DNA of 64,000 nt from Caballeronia ptereochthonis (GTDB lineage Bacteria; Pseudomonadota; Gammaproteobacteria; Burkholderiales; Burkholderiaceae). Below, piece after piece: positions 19,507 through 28,891 of the stretch; the first letter of the stretch is position 1; each line of letters opens with the position of its first letter. The notes beneath the pieces were generated by a model, which was not told the origin of the DNA, searched no databases, and saw nothing but the letters and a program-made list of their open reading frames with translations. Location of the stretch: positions 62,001 through 126,000 of the forward strand of contig NZ_FCOB02000015.1 of assembly GCF_001545075.1 (NCBI RefSeq). Direction: 5' to 3'. Made by a program: the position numbers and the translations under genes.

Positions 19507-19704
19507 CTACGAGTAACGCTTGAAAGCCTTGACAGTGGAATCGCCGGTAGCGGTGAGACGCCATTGCTGACGCCCGGAGGCGAGATTCTCGAGTTGAACG
19601 AGCTGGCGTTCGAGCAGGGCGTCGAGTTCTTCGCGCTCCATGTCGACCTGATTGGGCGCTTCCTGAACCAGTAGCAGCGTGGCAAATTCGTGCGGACTCA
19701 GCAT
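19507..19704 (-). CDS. small conserved protein, function unknown
   Basis: A 65-residue acidic protein starting MLSPHEFATLLLVQEAPNQV and ending AFKRYS. The pattern, an N-terminal helix followed by a DALLERQLVQLE helix, resembles small proteins common in Burkholderiaceae that some databases label as SecA-like; I do not rely on that name. GGAG lies 6 bp before the ATG at 19704, which favours this start over the ATG 12 bases earlier. A 450-bp hairpin-rich gap lies upstream and may be its leader. Confidence 0.6.
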   Translation of the reverse strand: MLSPHEFATLLLVQEAPNQVDMEREELDALLERQLVQLENLASGRQQWRLTATGDSTVKAFKRYS

Positions 19705-19716
19705 TGTGTTCTCCAT

Positions 19717-20170
19717 GACGACCGAACGGCATAAGCAGCCGGCTTTGTAAGCCGGGTCTTTTGCTTCGAAACGTTTGTACGGGGAAACTGAAAAACCGCC
19801 GGGCAGACGCGTTGATTTTGTACTGCGCGTGCCGGGAATTGGGATTGTAGGCAAGCGTCTGACGAGTGCCAAATTCATCGCGAAAATTTTCGCTTTGACT
19901 TTTTTCGCCAGCGGAGGCGGTCCTCCGTTTATGAGAATTCGGAGAATCCACTTGAAGTTCGTGCGGCAGCGCACACGAACACTGGCGATCTATCTGACGG
20001 TTCGCACCGAATGCCGGCTCTCTCGTCAGAATCATGCGCATTGTTCATTAATTCATACGATAAATGAATTTGTTTCAGATTAAGCAGGCAATGCAATATT
20101 CCCCTTTTGCCCGGCCGTCCCGCAGCATCGCCCGGATGGTCCCGCCCGCTGGTATTTCGGACTTCATTCA
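19717..20170. other. AT-leaning, hairpin-rich intergenic gap
   Basis: There is no convincing gene in these 454 bp. They hold four dyads: CCGGCTT/AAGCCGG (19739-19755, followed on the plus strand by GTCTTTT), the 14-bp palindrome GCGAAAATTTTCGC (19880-19893), CGGAGG/CCTCCG (19912-19927) and GTTCGTG/CACGAAC (19957-19980). Base composition is clearly lower in GC than the surroundings, especially at 20030-20100. It separates the small 65-residue gene (left) from gamma-glutamyltransferase (right) and could hold divergent promoters, a long leader or a small RNA. Confidence 0.5.
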
Positions 20171-21808
20171 ATGACTCGCTTCAACTGGCAAAACCCGTAT
20201 CCCACGCCGCGCCTGCCGGTGTTCGCCCGCAACATCGTTTCGACGTCGCATCCGCTTGCCGCGCAGGCCGGGCTGCGCATGCTCTGGAAGGGTGGCAACG
20301 CCGTGGACGCCGCCATCGCCGCGGCGGCAGCCATCACCGTGGTCGAGCCGGTTTCGTGTGGCTTGGGCGGCGATGCTTTCGCGCTCGTGTGGGACGGCAG
20401 GAAGCTGCACGGATTGAATGCGTCCGGTGTGTCGCCGGCCGCATGGAACGTCGACTATTTCCGCCGCAAGTACGGCGAGGAAAGCGGCCTCGCGCGCCAG
20501 CCGAAGCGCGGCTGGGATGCGGTGACGGTGCCGGGCGTCATTGCCGGATGGGAAGCGCTGCACGCGAAGTTCGGTTCCCTGCCGTTCGCGGACCTGATGG
20601 AGCCGGCCATCGAGATCGCCGAGCGCGGTCATGCGGTGGCGAGCATCGTCGCGTACAAGTGGGCGGCGGCGGTGCCCGAGCTCAAGGATCAGCCCGGCTT
20701 CGCGGACGTCTTCATGCCGCACGGCCGCGCGCCCGAGGTGAGCGAGCTCGTGCGCTTCCCCGGCCACGCGAGGACGCTGCGCAAGCTCGCGCAGGACGGC
20801 CCGCGCGCGTTCTACGAGGGCGAGCTCGCCGAGCGCATCGCCGCGTTCGCGCGTGAGGGCGGTGCCGCGCTGACGATGGACGATCTGCGCAACTACCGCG
20901 CGGATTGGGTCGAGCCGATCAGCAAGGACTATCGCGGCTACACGGTGCACGAGATCCCGCCGAACGGGCAGGGCATCGCGGCGCTGATCGCGCTCGGCAT
21001 TCTCGACAAATTCGACGTCAGCGCGCTCACCGTCGATCGCATCGAGTCGCAGCATCTGCAGATCGAGGCGATGAAGCTCGCCTTCGCCGACGTTTACCGC
21101 TACGTCGCCGATCCCCGTTCGATGGAAGTGACGCCCGAGCAGATGCTCGACGACGCCTATCTGACGGAGCGCGCCAAGCTCATCGACCCGACGAAGGCCA
21201 CGCAGTTTGACTTCGGCATGCCGAAGGCGGGCGGCACCATCTACATGTCCGTGGCAGACGAGCGCGGCATGATGGTGAGCTTCATCCAGTCGAACTACAT
21301 GGGATTCGGCTCGGGCGTGGTCGTGCCGGATACCGGCATCTCGCTGCAGAACCGCGGCTGCGGCTTCTCGATGGATCCGAAGTCCGCGAACGTGGTCGAG
21401 GGCGGCAAGCGCCCGTTCCATACGATCATTCCCGCGTTCCTCACCCAGCAGGTCGATGGCCGCCGCGAAGCCGTCATGAGCTTCGGCGTGATGGGCGGCG
21501 ACATGCAGCCGCAAGGCCACTTGCAATCCATCGTGCGCATGCTCGACTACGGTCAGCAGCCGCAGGCCGCGTGCGACGCGCCGCGCTGGAAGGTCAATCG
21601 CGACTTCACGATCGACATCGAAGCCACGCTCGACGCACAAACCGCGCGCGCGCTCGAAGGGCTCGGCCATACGATCAAGTCCGTCGACGATCCGTACATG
21701 GACTTCGGCTCGGGCCAATACATCTGGAAGCTCGATCGCAACGATCCCGAGCGCGGTTACGTCGCGGCAAGCGACAGCCGGCGCGACGGGCTGGCTGCAG
21801 GCTTCTGA
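20171..21808 (+). CDS. gamma-glutamyltransferase family protein (YwrD-like)
   Basis: A 545-residue Ntn-hydrolase of the gamma-glutamyltranspeptidase family. The N-terminal block ASAHPLAAQAG-like (STSHPLAAQAGLRMLWKGGN) and GGDAFALVWD are typical. The expected autoprocessing threonine is in GGTIYMSVADERGMMVSFIQ. There is no signal peptide, so this is likely the cytoplasmic YwrD-type branch, not the periplasmic glutathione hydrolase. It is followed by an MHS transporter on the same strand about 160 bp later. The substrate is not known. Confidence 0.88.
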   Translation: MTRFNWQNPYPTPRLPVFARNIVSTSHPLAAQAGLRMLWKGGNAVDAAIAAAAAITVVEPVSCGLGGDAFALVWDGRKLHGLNASGVSPAAWNVDYFRRKYGEESGLARQPKRGWDAVTVPGVIAGWEALHAKFGSLPFADLMEPAIEIAERGHAVASIVAYKWAAAVPELKDQPGFADVFMPHGRAPEVSELVRFPGHARTLRKLAQDGPRAFYEGELAERIAAFAREGGAALTMDDLRNYRADWVEPISKDYRGYTVHEIPPNGQGIAALIALGILDKFDVSALTVDRIESQHLQIEAMKLAFADVYRYVADPRSMEVTPEQMLDDAYLTERAKLIDPTKATQFDFGMPKAGGTIYMSVADERGMMVSFIQSNYMGFGSGVVVPDTGISLQNRGCGFSMDPKSANVVEGGKRPFHTIIPAFLTQQVDGRREAVMSFGVMGGDMQPQGHLQSIVRMLDYGQQPQAACDAPRWKVNRDFTIDIEATLDAQTARALEGLGHTIKSVDDPYMDFGSGQYIWKLDRNDPERGYVAASDSRRDGLAAGF

Positions 21809-21971
21809 CTCAAACATCGGGGGCCGCGCTTCGGGGCGGTCTTCCTTCATTGAAATGATCGCGTGCATTCGCTGCCATCAGGCACGCGAAATGGACACGC
21901 ACGCCCGCTCACGGCGTAGCGCCGCGAGCTCAAAACCACGACACAACGGCCGAAGCAGGGGAAGGAGAATC

Positions 21972-23321
21972 ATGAACGAAAGGGCGTATCGAGCGCCGAA
22001 CGCTCAAGGCGCGGCGGCGACGAATGCCGGAACGTCCGCACCCAGGGAAGCGATGTCGAAAGCGATGGTCCGCCGCATCGTGTTCTCGTCGTCGGTGGGC
22101 AATGCGCTCGAGTGGTTCGACTTTCTCGTGTATGGCTACTTCGCGACGGTCATCGCCAAGGCATTCTTTCCGTCGCACGACGAGTGGCTTTCGACGATGC
22201 TGGCCATCGGCACCTTCGGCATCTCGTTCCTGATGCGTCCGCTCGGCGCGATCGTGCTTGGCATCTACGGCGATCGCAAAGGCCGCAAGGCCGCGCTCAC
22301 GCTCGCCATTTTGCTGATGATGGTCGGCACGCTCACGATGGCCGTGATGCCGTCGTATCAGCATATCGGCGTCGCTGCACCACTGCTGATCCTGCTTGCG
22401 CGCCTCGTGCAAGGCTTTGCCGTCGGCGGCGAATTCGGCAGCGCGACCGCCTTCATGGTCGAGCACAGCGAAGCCCGGCGCGGCTATTACGCGAGCTGGC
22501 AGTTCGCGAGCCAGGGGCTTGCCGCGATCATGGCAGCGTCGTTCGGCTCGCTCCTGACCGCATGGCTGCCGCAGCCGGAACTCGAAAGCTGGGGCTGGCG
22601 CATTCCGTTCGTCTTCGGTCTGCTCGTCGGTCCGGTCGGCTACTACATTCGCTCGCATCTCGACGAAACGCCCGAGTTTCTGGCAACGCGTTCCGCAAAG
22701 AACACGAGCACGCCCGGCGTCTCGTTCTCGAATCAATGGCTGAATCTGTTGCTCGCCGTGGGCATCGTCGCGCAATCGACCGTCGGCGTGTACGTCTTGC
22801 AACTCTACATGCCGATGTACGCGGTCAAGCAACTGCACCTTCCGGCCACCGCTTCTTTCGCCGTCGTCGTGCTCAACGGCGGACTTCAGTTCATCTTCTC
22901 GCCGTTGATGGGCGCGCTCTCCGACCGGCTGGGACGCATCCGCATCATGCTCGCCACGTCGATTTTCATGGGCGTCACGATTTATCCGATGTTTGCGTGG
23001 CTGCAGGCGCATCCGACGATCACGTCGCTCGTCATCCTGCAAGCGGCCGCGGGCATCCTGAAAGCGGCGTACTCCGGCCCGATGCCCGCGCTCATGTCGG
23101 AGATCTTCCCGACGCGCGTGCGCTCGACGGGCCTCTCGATAGGCTACGCGCTCGGCGTCACGTTGTTCGGCGGATTCGCGCCGACGATCGTCGAGGCGTT
23201 CATCCATCTCACCGGCGACAAACTCGCGCCGAGCTACTACGTGCTGCTCGCCGCGGTGCTGTCCGGCGTGTCGCTTGCGATCGTCGCGTGGCGCATGCAT
23301 TTCGGGCGGCGCGCGGCGTAA
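21972..23321 (+). CDS. MFS transporter, metabolite:H+ symporter (MHS) type
   Basis: A 449-residue transporter with about 12 membrane segments. Family signatures are GNALEWFDFLVYGYF in the first segment, GDRKGRKAAL in the 2-3 loop and GFAVGGEFG in the fourth segment, as in proline/betaine, citrate and alpha-ketoglutarate permeases. A strong ribosome-binding site (GAAGGAG) precedes the ATG at 21972; the open frame upstream is ignored. It is probably co-transcribed with the gamma-glutamyltransferase gene, which would fit uptake of a gamma-glutamyl compound or amino acid. A UUCG-capped hairpin follows the gene. Confidence 0.88.
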   Translation: MNERAYRAPNAQGAAATNAGTSAPREAMSKAMVRRIVFSSSVGNALEWFDFLVYGYFATVIAKAFFPSHDEWLSTMLAIGTFGISFLMRPLGAIVLGIYGDRKGRKAALTLAILLMMVGTLTMAVMPSYQHIGVAAPLLILLARLVQGFAVGGEFGSATAFMVEHSEARRGYYASWQFASQGLAAIMAASFGSLLTAWLPQPELESWGWRIPFVFGLLVGPVGYYIRSHLDETPEFLATRSAKNTSTPGVSFSNQWLNLLLAVGIVAQSTVGVYVLQLYMPMYAVKQLHLPATASFAVVVLNGGLQFIFSPLMGALSDRLGRIRIMLATSIFMGVTIYPMFAWLQAHPTITSLVILQAAAGILKAAYSGPMPALMSEIFPTRVRSTGLSIGYALGVTLFGGFAPTIVEAFIHLTGDKLAPSYYVLLAAVLSGVSLAIVAWRMHFGRRAA

Positions 23322-23357
23322 CATCCGTTCGACGGCATGCGTCATCCGAATCAATCG

Positions 23358-23376
23358 AGGCGGCTTCGGCCGCCTT
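23358..23376 (+). terminator. UUCG-capped hairpin after the MHS transporter
   Basis: GGCGGC-TTCG-GCCGCC, 38 bp after the transporter stop. The stem is very stable, but only two T residues follow, so it may be a weak terminator or an mRNA 3'-end stabiliser. The rest of the gap to 23673 (about 300 bp) shows no gene. Confidence 0.5.
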
Positions 23377-23673
23377 CGTGCATTTCGGGCGCTCCTTGAT
23401 TCGTAGGGAATGCGACCGGCACGTTTCATGCTCAGGTAGCTCGATGGCGCCCCGCATCGAGTCGTGGAAATTTCACACGGACGGAACCGACGCCTCCTCG
23501 CGCGAGTCTGTCCCCGTGTCTGCAAAGTCGTTGCAGGGCAGCTAAGATGGGAAAACAAGCTGCTAACACGTGAAGTTGAAGACGCTGTGACCGAACCGTT
23601 TGCGGCGTCGCCTGAACCTCGGCCTTTTCTTGTTCGCCGATGGCGCGTTCAGTCCAGCCAGGGAGCGCGATAC

Positions 23674-24498
23674 ATGTACACCGACAGTACCCACGTCATG
23701 CCGTGGCGCATCGAAGACATCGATCTCACCAGGATCGACCGTCAAAAGGCGGAATCCAACGAGTATCTTCTCTTGTTGCTGTGCGCCTGTTCGTTCATCG
23801 AGAGCGGCACCGATCTCTACACGAGCAATCTCAGCAAGTATTTCCACGACGACCCCGAGATCTCTGCGTGGCTCAACAACGAGTGGGAGCCCGAAGAGAT
23901 GCAGCATGGCAGGGCGCTCAAGACCTACATCAATTACGTCTGGCCGGAGTTCGACTGGGACACGGCCTTCAGGAATTTCTTCGCCGAATACTCGCTCACT
24001 TGTTCCTATGAGGCGTTCGAGAAGAAGCGCGCGCTCGAGATGGTGGCGCGCTGTGTCGTCGAGACGGGCACGGCCACGCTTTATCGCGCCATCAACGAAT
24101 GTTCGGACGAACCGGTGCTGAAAGAGATCACCGATAACATTCGCCTGGACGAAGTGCGGCACTACAAGCACTTTTTCCGCTTCTTCAAGAAGTGGAACAA
24201 GATCGAAGGCAACGGGCGCATCGCGGTGCTCGGTGCGCTCATCCGGCGTGTCGTGGAATTGAAGAGCGAGGATTCGGAGATCGCGCTGCGGCACGTTTTC
24301 GCGATTCGATATCCCGAGCACGCGCAGGATTCGGAATACAACCGCGAGCTTTCCGCGCGTGTGAATGCGCTCGTGAGGCGCAACCTGTCGGCGGATCAGG
24401 CCATCAAGATGCTGCTCAAGCCGCTCGATCTGCCCGCGCGCATTCAGCCCGGCGTGCACTATCCGCTCTCCAAGATGACGCAACTGTTCTTCCGCTAG
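23674..24498 (+). CDS. ferritin-like di-iron domain protein
   Basis: A 274-residue, largely helical protein. The ligand pattern of a ferritin-like four-helix bundle is visible: a Glu in CSFIESGTDLY, EExxH in EPEEMQHGRAL, a Glu in VVETGTATLYRAI and DExxH in RLDEVRHYKHFF. That is the spacing of rubrerythrin/acyl-ACP-desaturase-like carboxylate di-iron proteins, and a redox or oxidative-stress role is a family-level inference only. I chose MYTDSTHVMPW at 23674, with GGGAG upstream, because the preceding open codons look like non-coding leader. Confidence 0.78.
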   Translation: MYTDSTHVMPWRIEDIDLTRIDRQKAESNEYLLLLLCACSFIESGTDLYTSNLSKYFHDDPEISAWLNNEWEPEEMQHGRALKTYINYVWPEFDWDTAFRNFFAEYSLTCSYEAFEKKRALEMVARCVVETGTATLYRAINECSDEPVLKEITDNIRLDEVRHYKHFFRFFKKWNKIEGNGRIAVLGALIRRVVELKSEDSEIALRHVFAIRYPEHAQDSEYNRELSARVNALVRRNLSADQAIKMLLKPLDLPARIQPGVHYPLSKMTQLFFR

Positions 24499-24513
24499 CC
24501 CTTGTCCAGCGAT

Positions 24514-24530
24514 GCCGGCCCGAAGCCGGC
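24514..24530 (+). terminator. possible terminator hairpin after the ferritin-like gene
   Basis: GCCGGC-CCGAA-GCCGGC lies 16 bp after the stop of the ferritin-like gene and 9 bp before the next ATG. It has no U-run, so it may instead affect translation of the next gene. Confidence 0.35.
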
Positions 24531-24538
24531 GTCTTGAT

Positions 24539-25051
24539 ATGACCGATCACACCGCGCCGCAGGCATCGCTGTCCTCGCATTCCGTTTTCGACGAATGGCC
24601 GCCCGCGTTGCGCGCGCTCTTCGATGGCACGCTCGCGGGCGCCGACGGCAGGTTCACCGCATCGCTGTGCGCCGCCGATACGGCCCATCGCGTGCGGACC
24701 GCGCTGCTGAGCGCGGGCGAGTTGCTCGCCCCCGATGCGCGCACGCTCGCATTCGCGCTCTGGCCATCGTCGCGGACCGCGCAGGCCGTCGCCGCGAGCG
24801 GGCGCGCCACGCTCGCCTTCGTATTCGACGAGGCGTTCTATCAGGTGCAGCTGGATGCGCGGCGCGTGCCGCTCGACGATGTGCCGCTCGCATGCTTCGT
24901 CGGCACGATCGAGAGCGGCGAGATGCAGCGGGTGGGGTATGCGCGGCTCACGAATGGAATCGCGTTTGAACTGACTGAAGCCGATGCGGTGCTCGCGCGC
25001 TGGCGCGAGCAACTCGAATGGCTGAAGCGGGCGGCGAGCGCTGCCGCCTGA
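24539..25051 (+). CDS. pyridoxamine 5'-phosphate oxidase-like protein
   Basis: A 170-residue protein that resembles split-barrel flavin-binding proteins: LAFALWPSSRTAQAVAASGRATLAFVFDEAFYQVQL is similar to the FMN-binding barrel strands of that superfamily. No complete cofactor motif can be confirmed by eye. The ATG at 24539 follows the GATAT before it, with a weak ribosome-binding site. It lies just after the ferritin-like gene, so a shared transcript and redox role are possible. Confidence 0.5.
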   Translation: MTDHTAPQASLSSHSVFDEWPPALRALFDGTLAGADGRFTASLCAADTAHRVRTALLSAGELLAPDARTLAFALWPSSRTAQAVAASGRATLAFVFDEAFYQVQLDARRVPLDDVPLACFVGTIESGEMQRVGYARLTNGIAFELTEADAVLARWREQLEWLKRAASAAA

Positions 25052-25054
25052 AAC

Positions 25055-25073
25055 ATCGGCGCGCTGCGCCGAT
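25055..25073. terminator. bidirectional hairpin between convergent genes
   Basis: ATCGGCGC-GCT-GCGCCGAT is a perfect 8-bp dyad filling the 28-bp gap between the converging stop codons of the flavin-barrel-like gene and rhlE. Position suits a shared terminator although there is no T-run. Confidence 0.55.
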
Positions 25074-25079
25074 TCCTGT

Positions 25080-26603
25080 TCAGCGCCCGCGGTTGCCGGA
25101 GCGCAATGCGTCGCGCCGGCCGCCGAGCAGCGCGCCGGGATTGGTCGCCGGCTTGCGTGCATTCGCGACGTGGCCTGCCTGTGGCGGCTCCGCGCGTCGC
25201 GGCGGGGCGCCGGCGCTCGTGCCGGGCTTTGCCGCCGGCTTGCTGTGAGTGCGCCCGTCGCGCGCAGGCTGACCGCCGTTGTTTCCATTCGACGGCCGCG
25301 CTGCACGCGTCTCGCCGTTCGGACGGGCGCCGTCACGGCGCGGCTCGCCATTGCGCCGTGCCTCGCCATTCGGACGCGCCTCGCCGTTGCGCGGCGCCTG
25401 ACGCCCCTGACTCTGGCCGCGCCCCTGGCTGCGGCGCTGGATCGGCTCGGGCTTCGCGTTCGGATCGGGTTCGAAGCCGGGAATCACTTCGCTCGGAATC
25501 GGGCGCTTGATGAGGCGCTCGATGTCCCGCAGCAGTTGATGCTCGTCCACGCAGACCAGCGACACCGCTTCGCCTTCCGCGCCCGCGCGCCCCGTGCGGC
25601 CAATGCGATGCACGTAGTCTTCCGGCACGTTCGGCAGATCGAAGTTGACGACGTGCGGCAGTTGATCGATGTCGATGCCGCGCGCCGCGATATCGGTCGC
25701 GACCAGCACCTGCAGCGTCTGATCCTTGAATTCGGCGAGTGCGCGCGTGCGCGCCGACTGGCTCTTGTTGCCGTGAATCGCGAGGGCGCTGATGCCGTCC
25801 TTGCCGAGCTGCTCGGCGAGCCGGTTCGCGCCGTGCTTCGTGCGCGTGAACACGAGCACCTGGAACCAGTTGTTGGTGCGGATGAGATGCGTGAGCAGCT
25901 CGCGCTTGCGATCGCGATCGACCGGATGGATCTTCTGCTCGACACTCTCGGCCGTCGTATTGCGGCGCGCGACTTCGATGAGCGCGGGCGAATCGAGCAG
26001 GCCGTCGGCGAGCGCCTTGATCTCGTCGGAGAAGGTAGCCGAGAAGAGCAGGTTCTGGCGCTTCTGCGGCAGACGCGCCAGCACGCGCTTGATGTCGTGG
26101 ATGAAACCCATGTCGAGCATGCGATCGGCTTCGTCGAGCACGAGGATTTCGAGCTTCGACACGTCGATCGTCTTCTGCTGCATGTGATCGAGCAGACGCC
26201 CCGGCGTCGCCACGACGATATCGACGCCGCGGCGCAGCGCCTCGATCTGCGGATTGATGCCGACGCCGCCGAACATCACGGTCGATCTGAGCTTCAGATA
26301 CTTGCCGTATGCGCGCACGCTTTCCTCGACCTGTGCAGCGAGTTCGCGCGTCGGCGTGAGAATCAGCGCGCGCACCGGGCGCTTCGCGCCGCCCGTGACG
26401 GGCGCGAGTTGCGACAGGCGTTGCAGGATCGGCAGCGTGAAGCCGGCGGTCTTGCCCGTGCCGGTTTGCGCGCCCGCGAGCAGGTCGCCGCCTTTCAGAA
26501 CGGCGGGGATCGCCTGCAGCTGGATCGGAGTGGGACTGGAATAGCCGAGTTCGTTGACGGCTCGAAGCAGGGGTTCGGACAGACCGAGTGAATCAAAAGA
26601 CAT
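25080..26603 (-). CDS. rhlE: DEAD-box ATP-dependent RNA helicase, RhlE type
   Basis: A 507-residue RNA helicase. Q motif ([10 protein letters not shown]), motif I AQTGTGKT, Ia [20 protein letters not shown] and [12 protein letters not shown] are intact within the first 380 residues. The C-terminal 120 residues are a basic low-complexity tail with repeats of the type NGEARxNGExR rich in Arg, Gly and Pro, as in RhlE proteins that bind RNA or ribosomal precursors. The start [16 protein letters not shown] at 26603 is conserved; the open frame to 26639 is ignored. Confidence 0.95.
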   Translation of the reverse strand: MSFDSLGLSEPLLRAVNELGYSSPTPIQLQAIPAVLKGGDLLAGAQTGTGKTAGFTLPILQRLSQLAPVTGGAKRPVRALILTPTRELAAQVEESVRAYGKYLKLRSTVMFGGVGINPQIEALRRGVDIVVATPGRLLDHMQQKTIDVSKLEILVLDEADRMLDMGFIHDIKRVLARLPQKRQNLLFSATFSDEIKALADGLLDSPALIEVARRNTTAESVEQKIHPVDRDRKRELLTHLIRTNNWFQVLVFTRTKHGANRLAEQLGKDGISALAIHGNKSQSARTRALAEFKDQTLQVLVATDIAARGIDIDQLPHVVNFDLPNVPEDYVHRIGRTGRAGAEGEAVSLVCVDEHQLLRDIERLIKRPIPSEVIPGFEPDPNAKPEPIQRRSQGRGQSQGRQAPRNGEARPNGEARRNGEPRRDGARPNGETRAARPSNGNNGGQPARDGRTHSKPAAKPGTSAGAPPRRAEPPQAGHVANARKPATNPGALLGGRRDALRSGNRGR

Positions 26604-26839
26604 AAATGGATGTAATTCGTTATGTCGAACGGCGCGCATGCGAATCGTGACTGCGGCGAATCATCGTTCGGCCGGCAGAGCGTATGCGCGACGCTCGGAA
26701 AAAATCGGGCGGCGGGCCAATCGGCGGTCAGTGAGCGCCGGGCGTTGCCGCAAGGTTCGACGTGCTATCAAGACACGTCATGAGGCGCTAAGTTGCATCG
26801 ATGACGCTGCGATGCCGTGGCGCTCGTCCCGTCCGCGGC

Positions 26840-27481
26840 TCACGCGACATAGCGCGCGACGCTCACGAACTGGCACAAGCTGCCTGCCAGCACGAACAGA
26901 TGCCAGATTCCGTGTCCGTGCCGGATGCGCTCGTCGTTGATGAAAAACCAGATACCGGCGGTGTACACGACGCCGCCCGCCACCAGCCACGCGGTTGCCG
27001 CGGCCGGCAGCGCCTTCACGAGCGGATGAACGGCTACGAGCGCGAGCCAGCCCATCAACACGTAGAGCACCATCGAAACGCTGCGGGTTCGGCGCCCGAG
27101 CGTGAGTTCCTGCGTGATGCCGAGTGCGGCAAGCCCCCAGCTCACGCCGAAAAGCGACCAGCCCCATGGTCCACGCAAAGTCACCAGTGTATACGGCGTG
27201 TAGCTGCCTGCGATCAGCAAGTAGATGGCCGAATGATCGCACTTCTGCAGTATCGCCTTGACGCGCGGCGTGCGCGCCCAGTGGTACAGCGTGGAGATGA
27301 TGTACAGCACGCAGAGCATCGCACCGTACAGCGCGAAGCTGACGACCTTGTAGGCGTCGCCATCCAGCGCGCCCATCGTGACGAGCGTCGCCAGTCCCGC
27401 CACCGACAGCAAAGCGCCGATCAGATGGCTGATGCTGTTGAAACGCTCACCCGCGTGCATGTCGAATCCACAAAAACGCAT
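26840..27481 (-). CDS. hemolysin III/PAQR-family membrane protein (TrhA-like)
   Basis: A 213-residue protein with seven hydrophobic segments. PAQR signatures are HAGERFNSISHLIGALL at the N-terminus, CDHSAIYLLIAGSYTPY in the middle and GHGIWHLFVLAG near the end, giving the three metal-binding positions (SxxxH, H, and HxxxH). Family members influence membrane lipid homeostasis; haemolytic activity is only historical naming. The start could also be the internal MHAGERF. It is monocistronic, leftward, with 236 bp to rhlE. Confidence 0.85.
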   Translation of the reverse strand: MRFCGFDMHAGERFNSISHLIGALLSVAGLATLVTMGALDGDAYKVVSFALYGAMLCVLYIISTLYHWARTPRVKAILQKCDHSAIYLLIAGSYTPYTLVTLRGPWGWSLFGVSWGLAALGITQELTLGRRTRSVSMVLYVLMGWLALVAVHPLVKALPAAATAWLVAGGVVYTAGIWFFINDERIRHGHGIWHLFVLAGSLCQFVSVARYVA

Positions 27482-27571
27482 TCACCAAAAAGCAAGAGGC
27501 GCGGCCCCAACTACGAAGGCTGCGCCCCAGTGCGTATTGTACGCTGTCTTTGCGGATGGCCGCTGCGGACC

Positions 27572-28870
27572 TCAGTCGAGCGGCGCCGAACGCAGATTGC
27601 TCACCTGCTGCGGCGACACCGGCGTGCCATGGTTGCCCCACGACATACGGATATACGTCACGACGGCAGCGACTTCCGTATCCGACAGCGACTGCGCGAA
27701 CGGCGGCATGCCGTGCGGCATCGGGTTGCCTTCCGTGCTCGGCGGATAGCCGCCGTTGAGCGTCATGCGGATCGGGTTGACGGCCGACTGCATCTGGATC
27801 GACTGGTTGTTCGCGAGCGGCGGGTAGGCAGGCGGCTTGCCGAGACCGTTCTCCGCGTGGCACTTCGCGCAGTTCTCGGTGTACACCTTCTTGCCCAGCG
27901 TGAGCAGCTCGCCGCCGAACTTCTCGGAGGTTTCAAGCTGCATGACTTCCGGCGCTTCCTTCTTCTGCGGGATCGACTTGAGATAGGTCGAGATCGCGTT
28001 GACGTCCGCGTCGGTCATGTACTGCAGGCTGTTGTGGACCACTTCGGCCATCGGGCCGAACACCGCGCCGCGCTGCGACACGCCGGTCTTCAGCAGGTCG
28101 TTGATGTCCTTCAGGTCCCAGTCGCCGAGGCCCGCTTCCTTGTTCGACGTGAGCGACGGCGCGTACCAGTTCTGCAGCGGGATCAGGCCGCCCGCGAAGG
28201 CCGCCGAGCTGACCGGGCCGCCCATCGCGTTGATCGAGGTGTGGCACATGCCGCAGTGGCCCAGGCCTTCGACCAGATACGCGCCGCGGTTCCATTCCAC
28301 CGATTTGGTGGGATCCGGCTTGTATTCGCCTTCGCTGAAGAACAGCGTGCGCCAGCCGATCAGCAGATTGCGGTTGTTGAACGGGAAGCGCAGTTCATGC
28401 GGACGGCTCGGTTCCGAAACCGGCGGGACCGAGCGCAGATACGCGTAGATCGCGTCGGAGTCGGCGCGCGTGACCTTCGTGTAGCTCGTGAACGGGAAGC
28501 CGGGGTAGAGCAGGCTGCCGTCCTTCGAGCGGCCCGTATGCATCGCGCGATAGAAGTCGTCGGAGGTCCACTTGCCGATGCCGTATTGATCGTCCGGCGT
28601 GATGTTCGGCGTGAACATGGTGCCGAAGGGCGTGGCCATCGGCAGGCCGCCCGCGAACTCCTTGCCGCCGCGCACCGTGTGGCACGCGATACAGTCGCCG
28701 GCGCGCGCGAGGTATTCACCTTGCTTGACGAGCGCGGCTTTATCAGCCGGCGTCGCCGCGATGGCGCCGCCCGAATGCAGATTGTCGCCGCCCGACCAGA
28801 GGACGGCGCCGGCTGCGACGGCTGCCACCACGACAGCCGAGGAAAGTGCGAACAGGGACTTGCGTTTCAT
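27572..28870 (-). CDS. triheme cytochrome c (alcohol-dehydrogenase cytochrome-subunit type)
   Basis: A 432-residue secreted protein with a signal sequence (MKRKSLFALSSAVVVAAVAAGAV) and three haem-attachment motifs: CIACH near residue 60, CGMCH near 208 and CAKCH near 337. This spacing matches the membrane-anchored triheme subunits of periplasmic alcohol, gluconate or aldehyde dehydrogenases. Axial methionines are present in segments such as PMATPFGTMFTP. No dehydrogenase subunit is adjacent here, so its electron donor is unknown. It follows the smaller cytochrome by 21 bp and is clearly co-transcribed. Confidence 0.92.
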   Translation of the reverse strand: MKRKSLFALSSAVVVAAVAAGAVLWSGGDNLHSGGAIAATPADKAALVKQGEYLARAGDCIACHTVRGGKEFAGGLPMATPFGTMFTPNITPDDQYGIGKWTSDDFYRAMHTGRSKDGSLLYPGFPFTSYTKVTRADSDAIYAYLRSVPPVSEPSRPHELRFPFNNRNLLIGWRTLFFSEGEYKPDPTKSVEWNRGAYLVEGLGHCGMCHTSINAMGGPVSSAAFAGGLIPLQNWYAPSLTSNKEAGLGDWDLKDINDLLKTGVSQRGAVFGPMAEVVHNSLQYMTDADVNAISTYLKSIPQKKEAPEVMQLETSEKFGGELLTLGKKVYTENCAKCHAENGLGKPPAYPPLANNQSIQMQSAVNPIRMTLNGGYPPSTEGNPMPHGMPPFAQSLSDTEVAAVVTYIRMSWGNHGTPVSPQQVSNLRSAPLD

Positions 28871-28891
28871 TTTGTTGTCGCTCCAGACGCC

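Noticed and set aside
18909..19736. 15-base match CCGAACGGCATAAGC at about 18908 and 19722
   Set aside because: A single 15-base match is expected by chance in 64 kb; no further flanking similarity.
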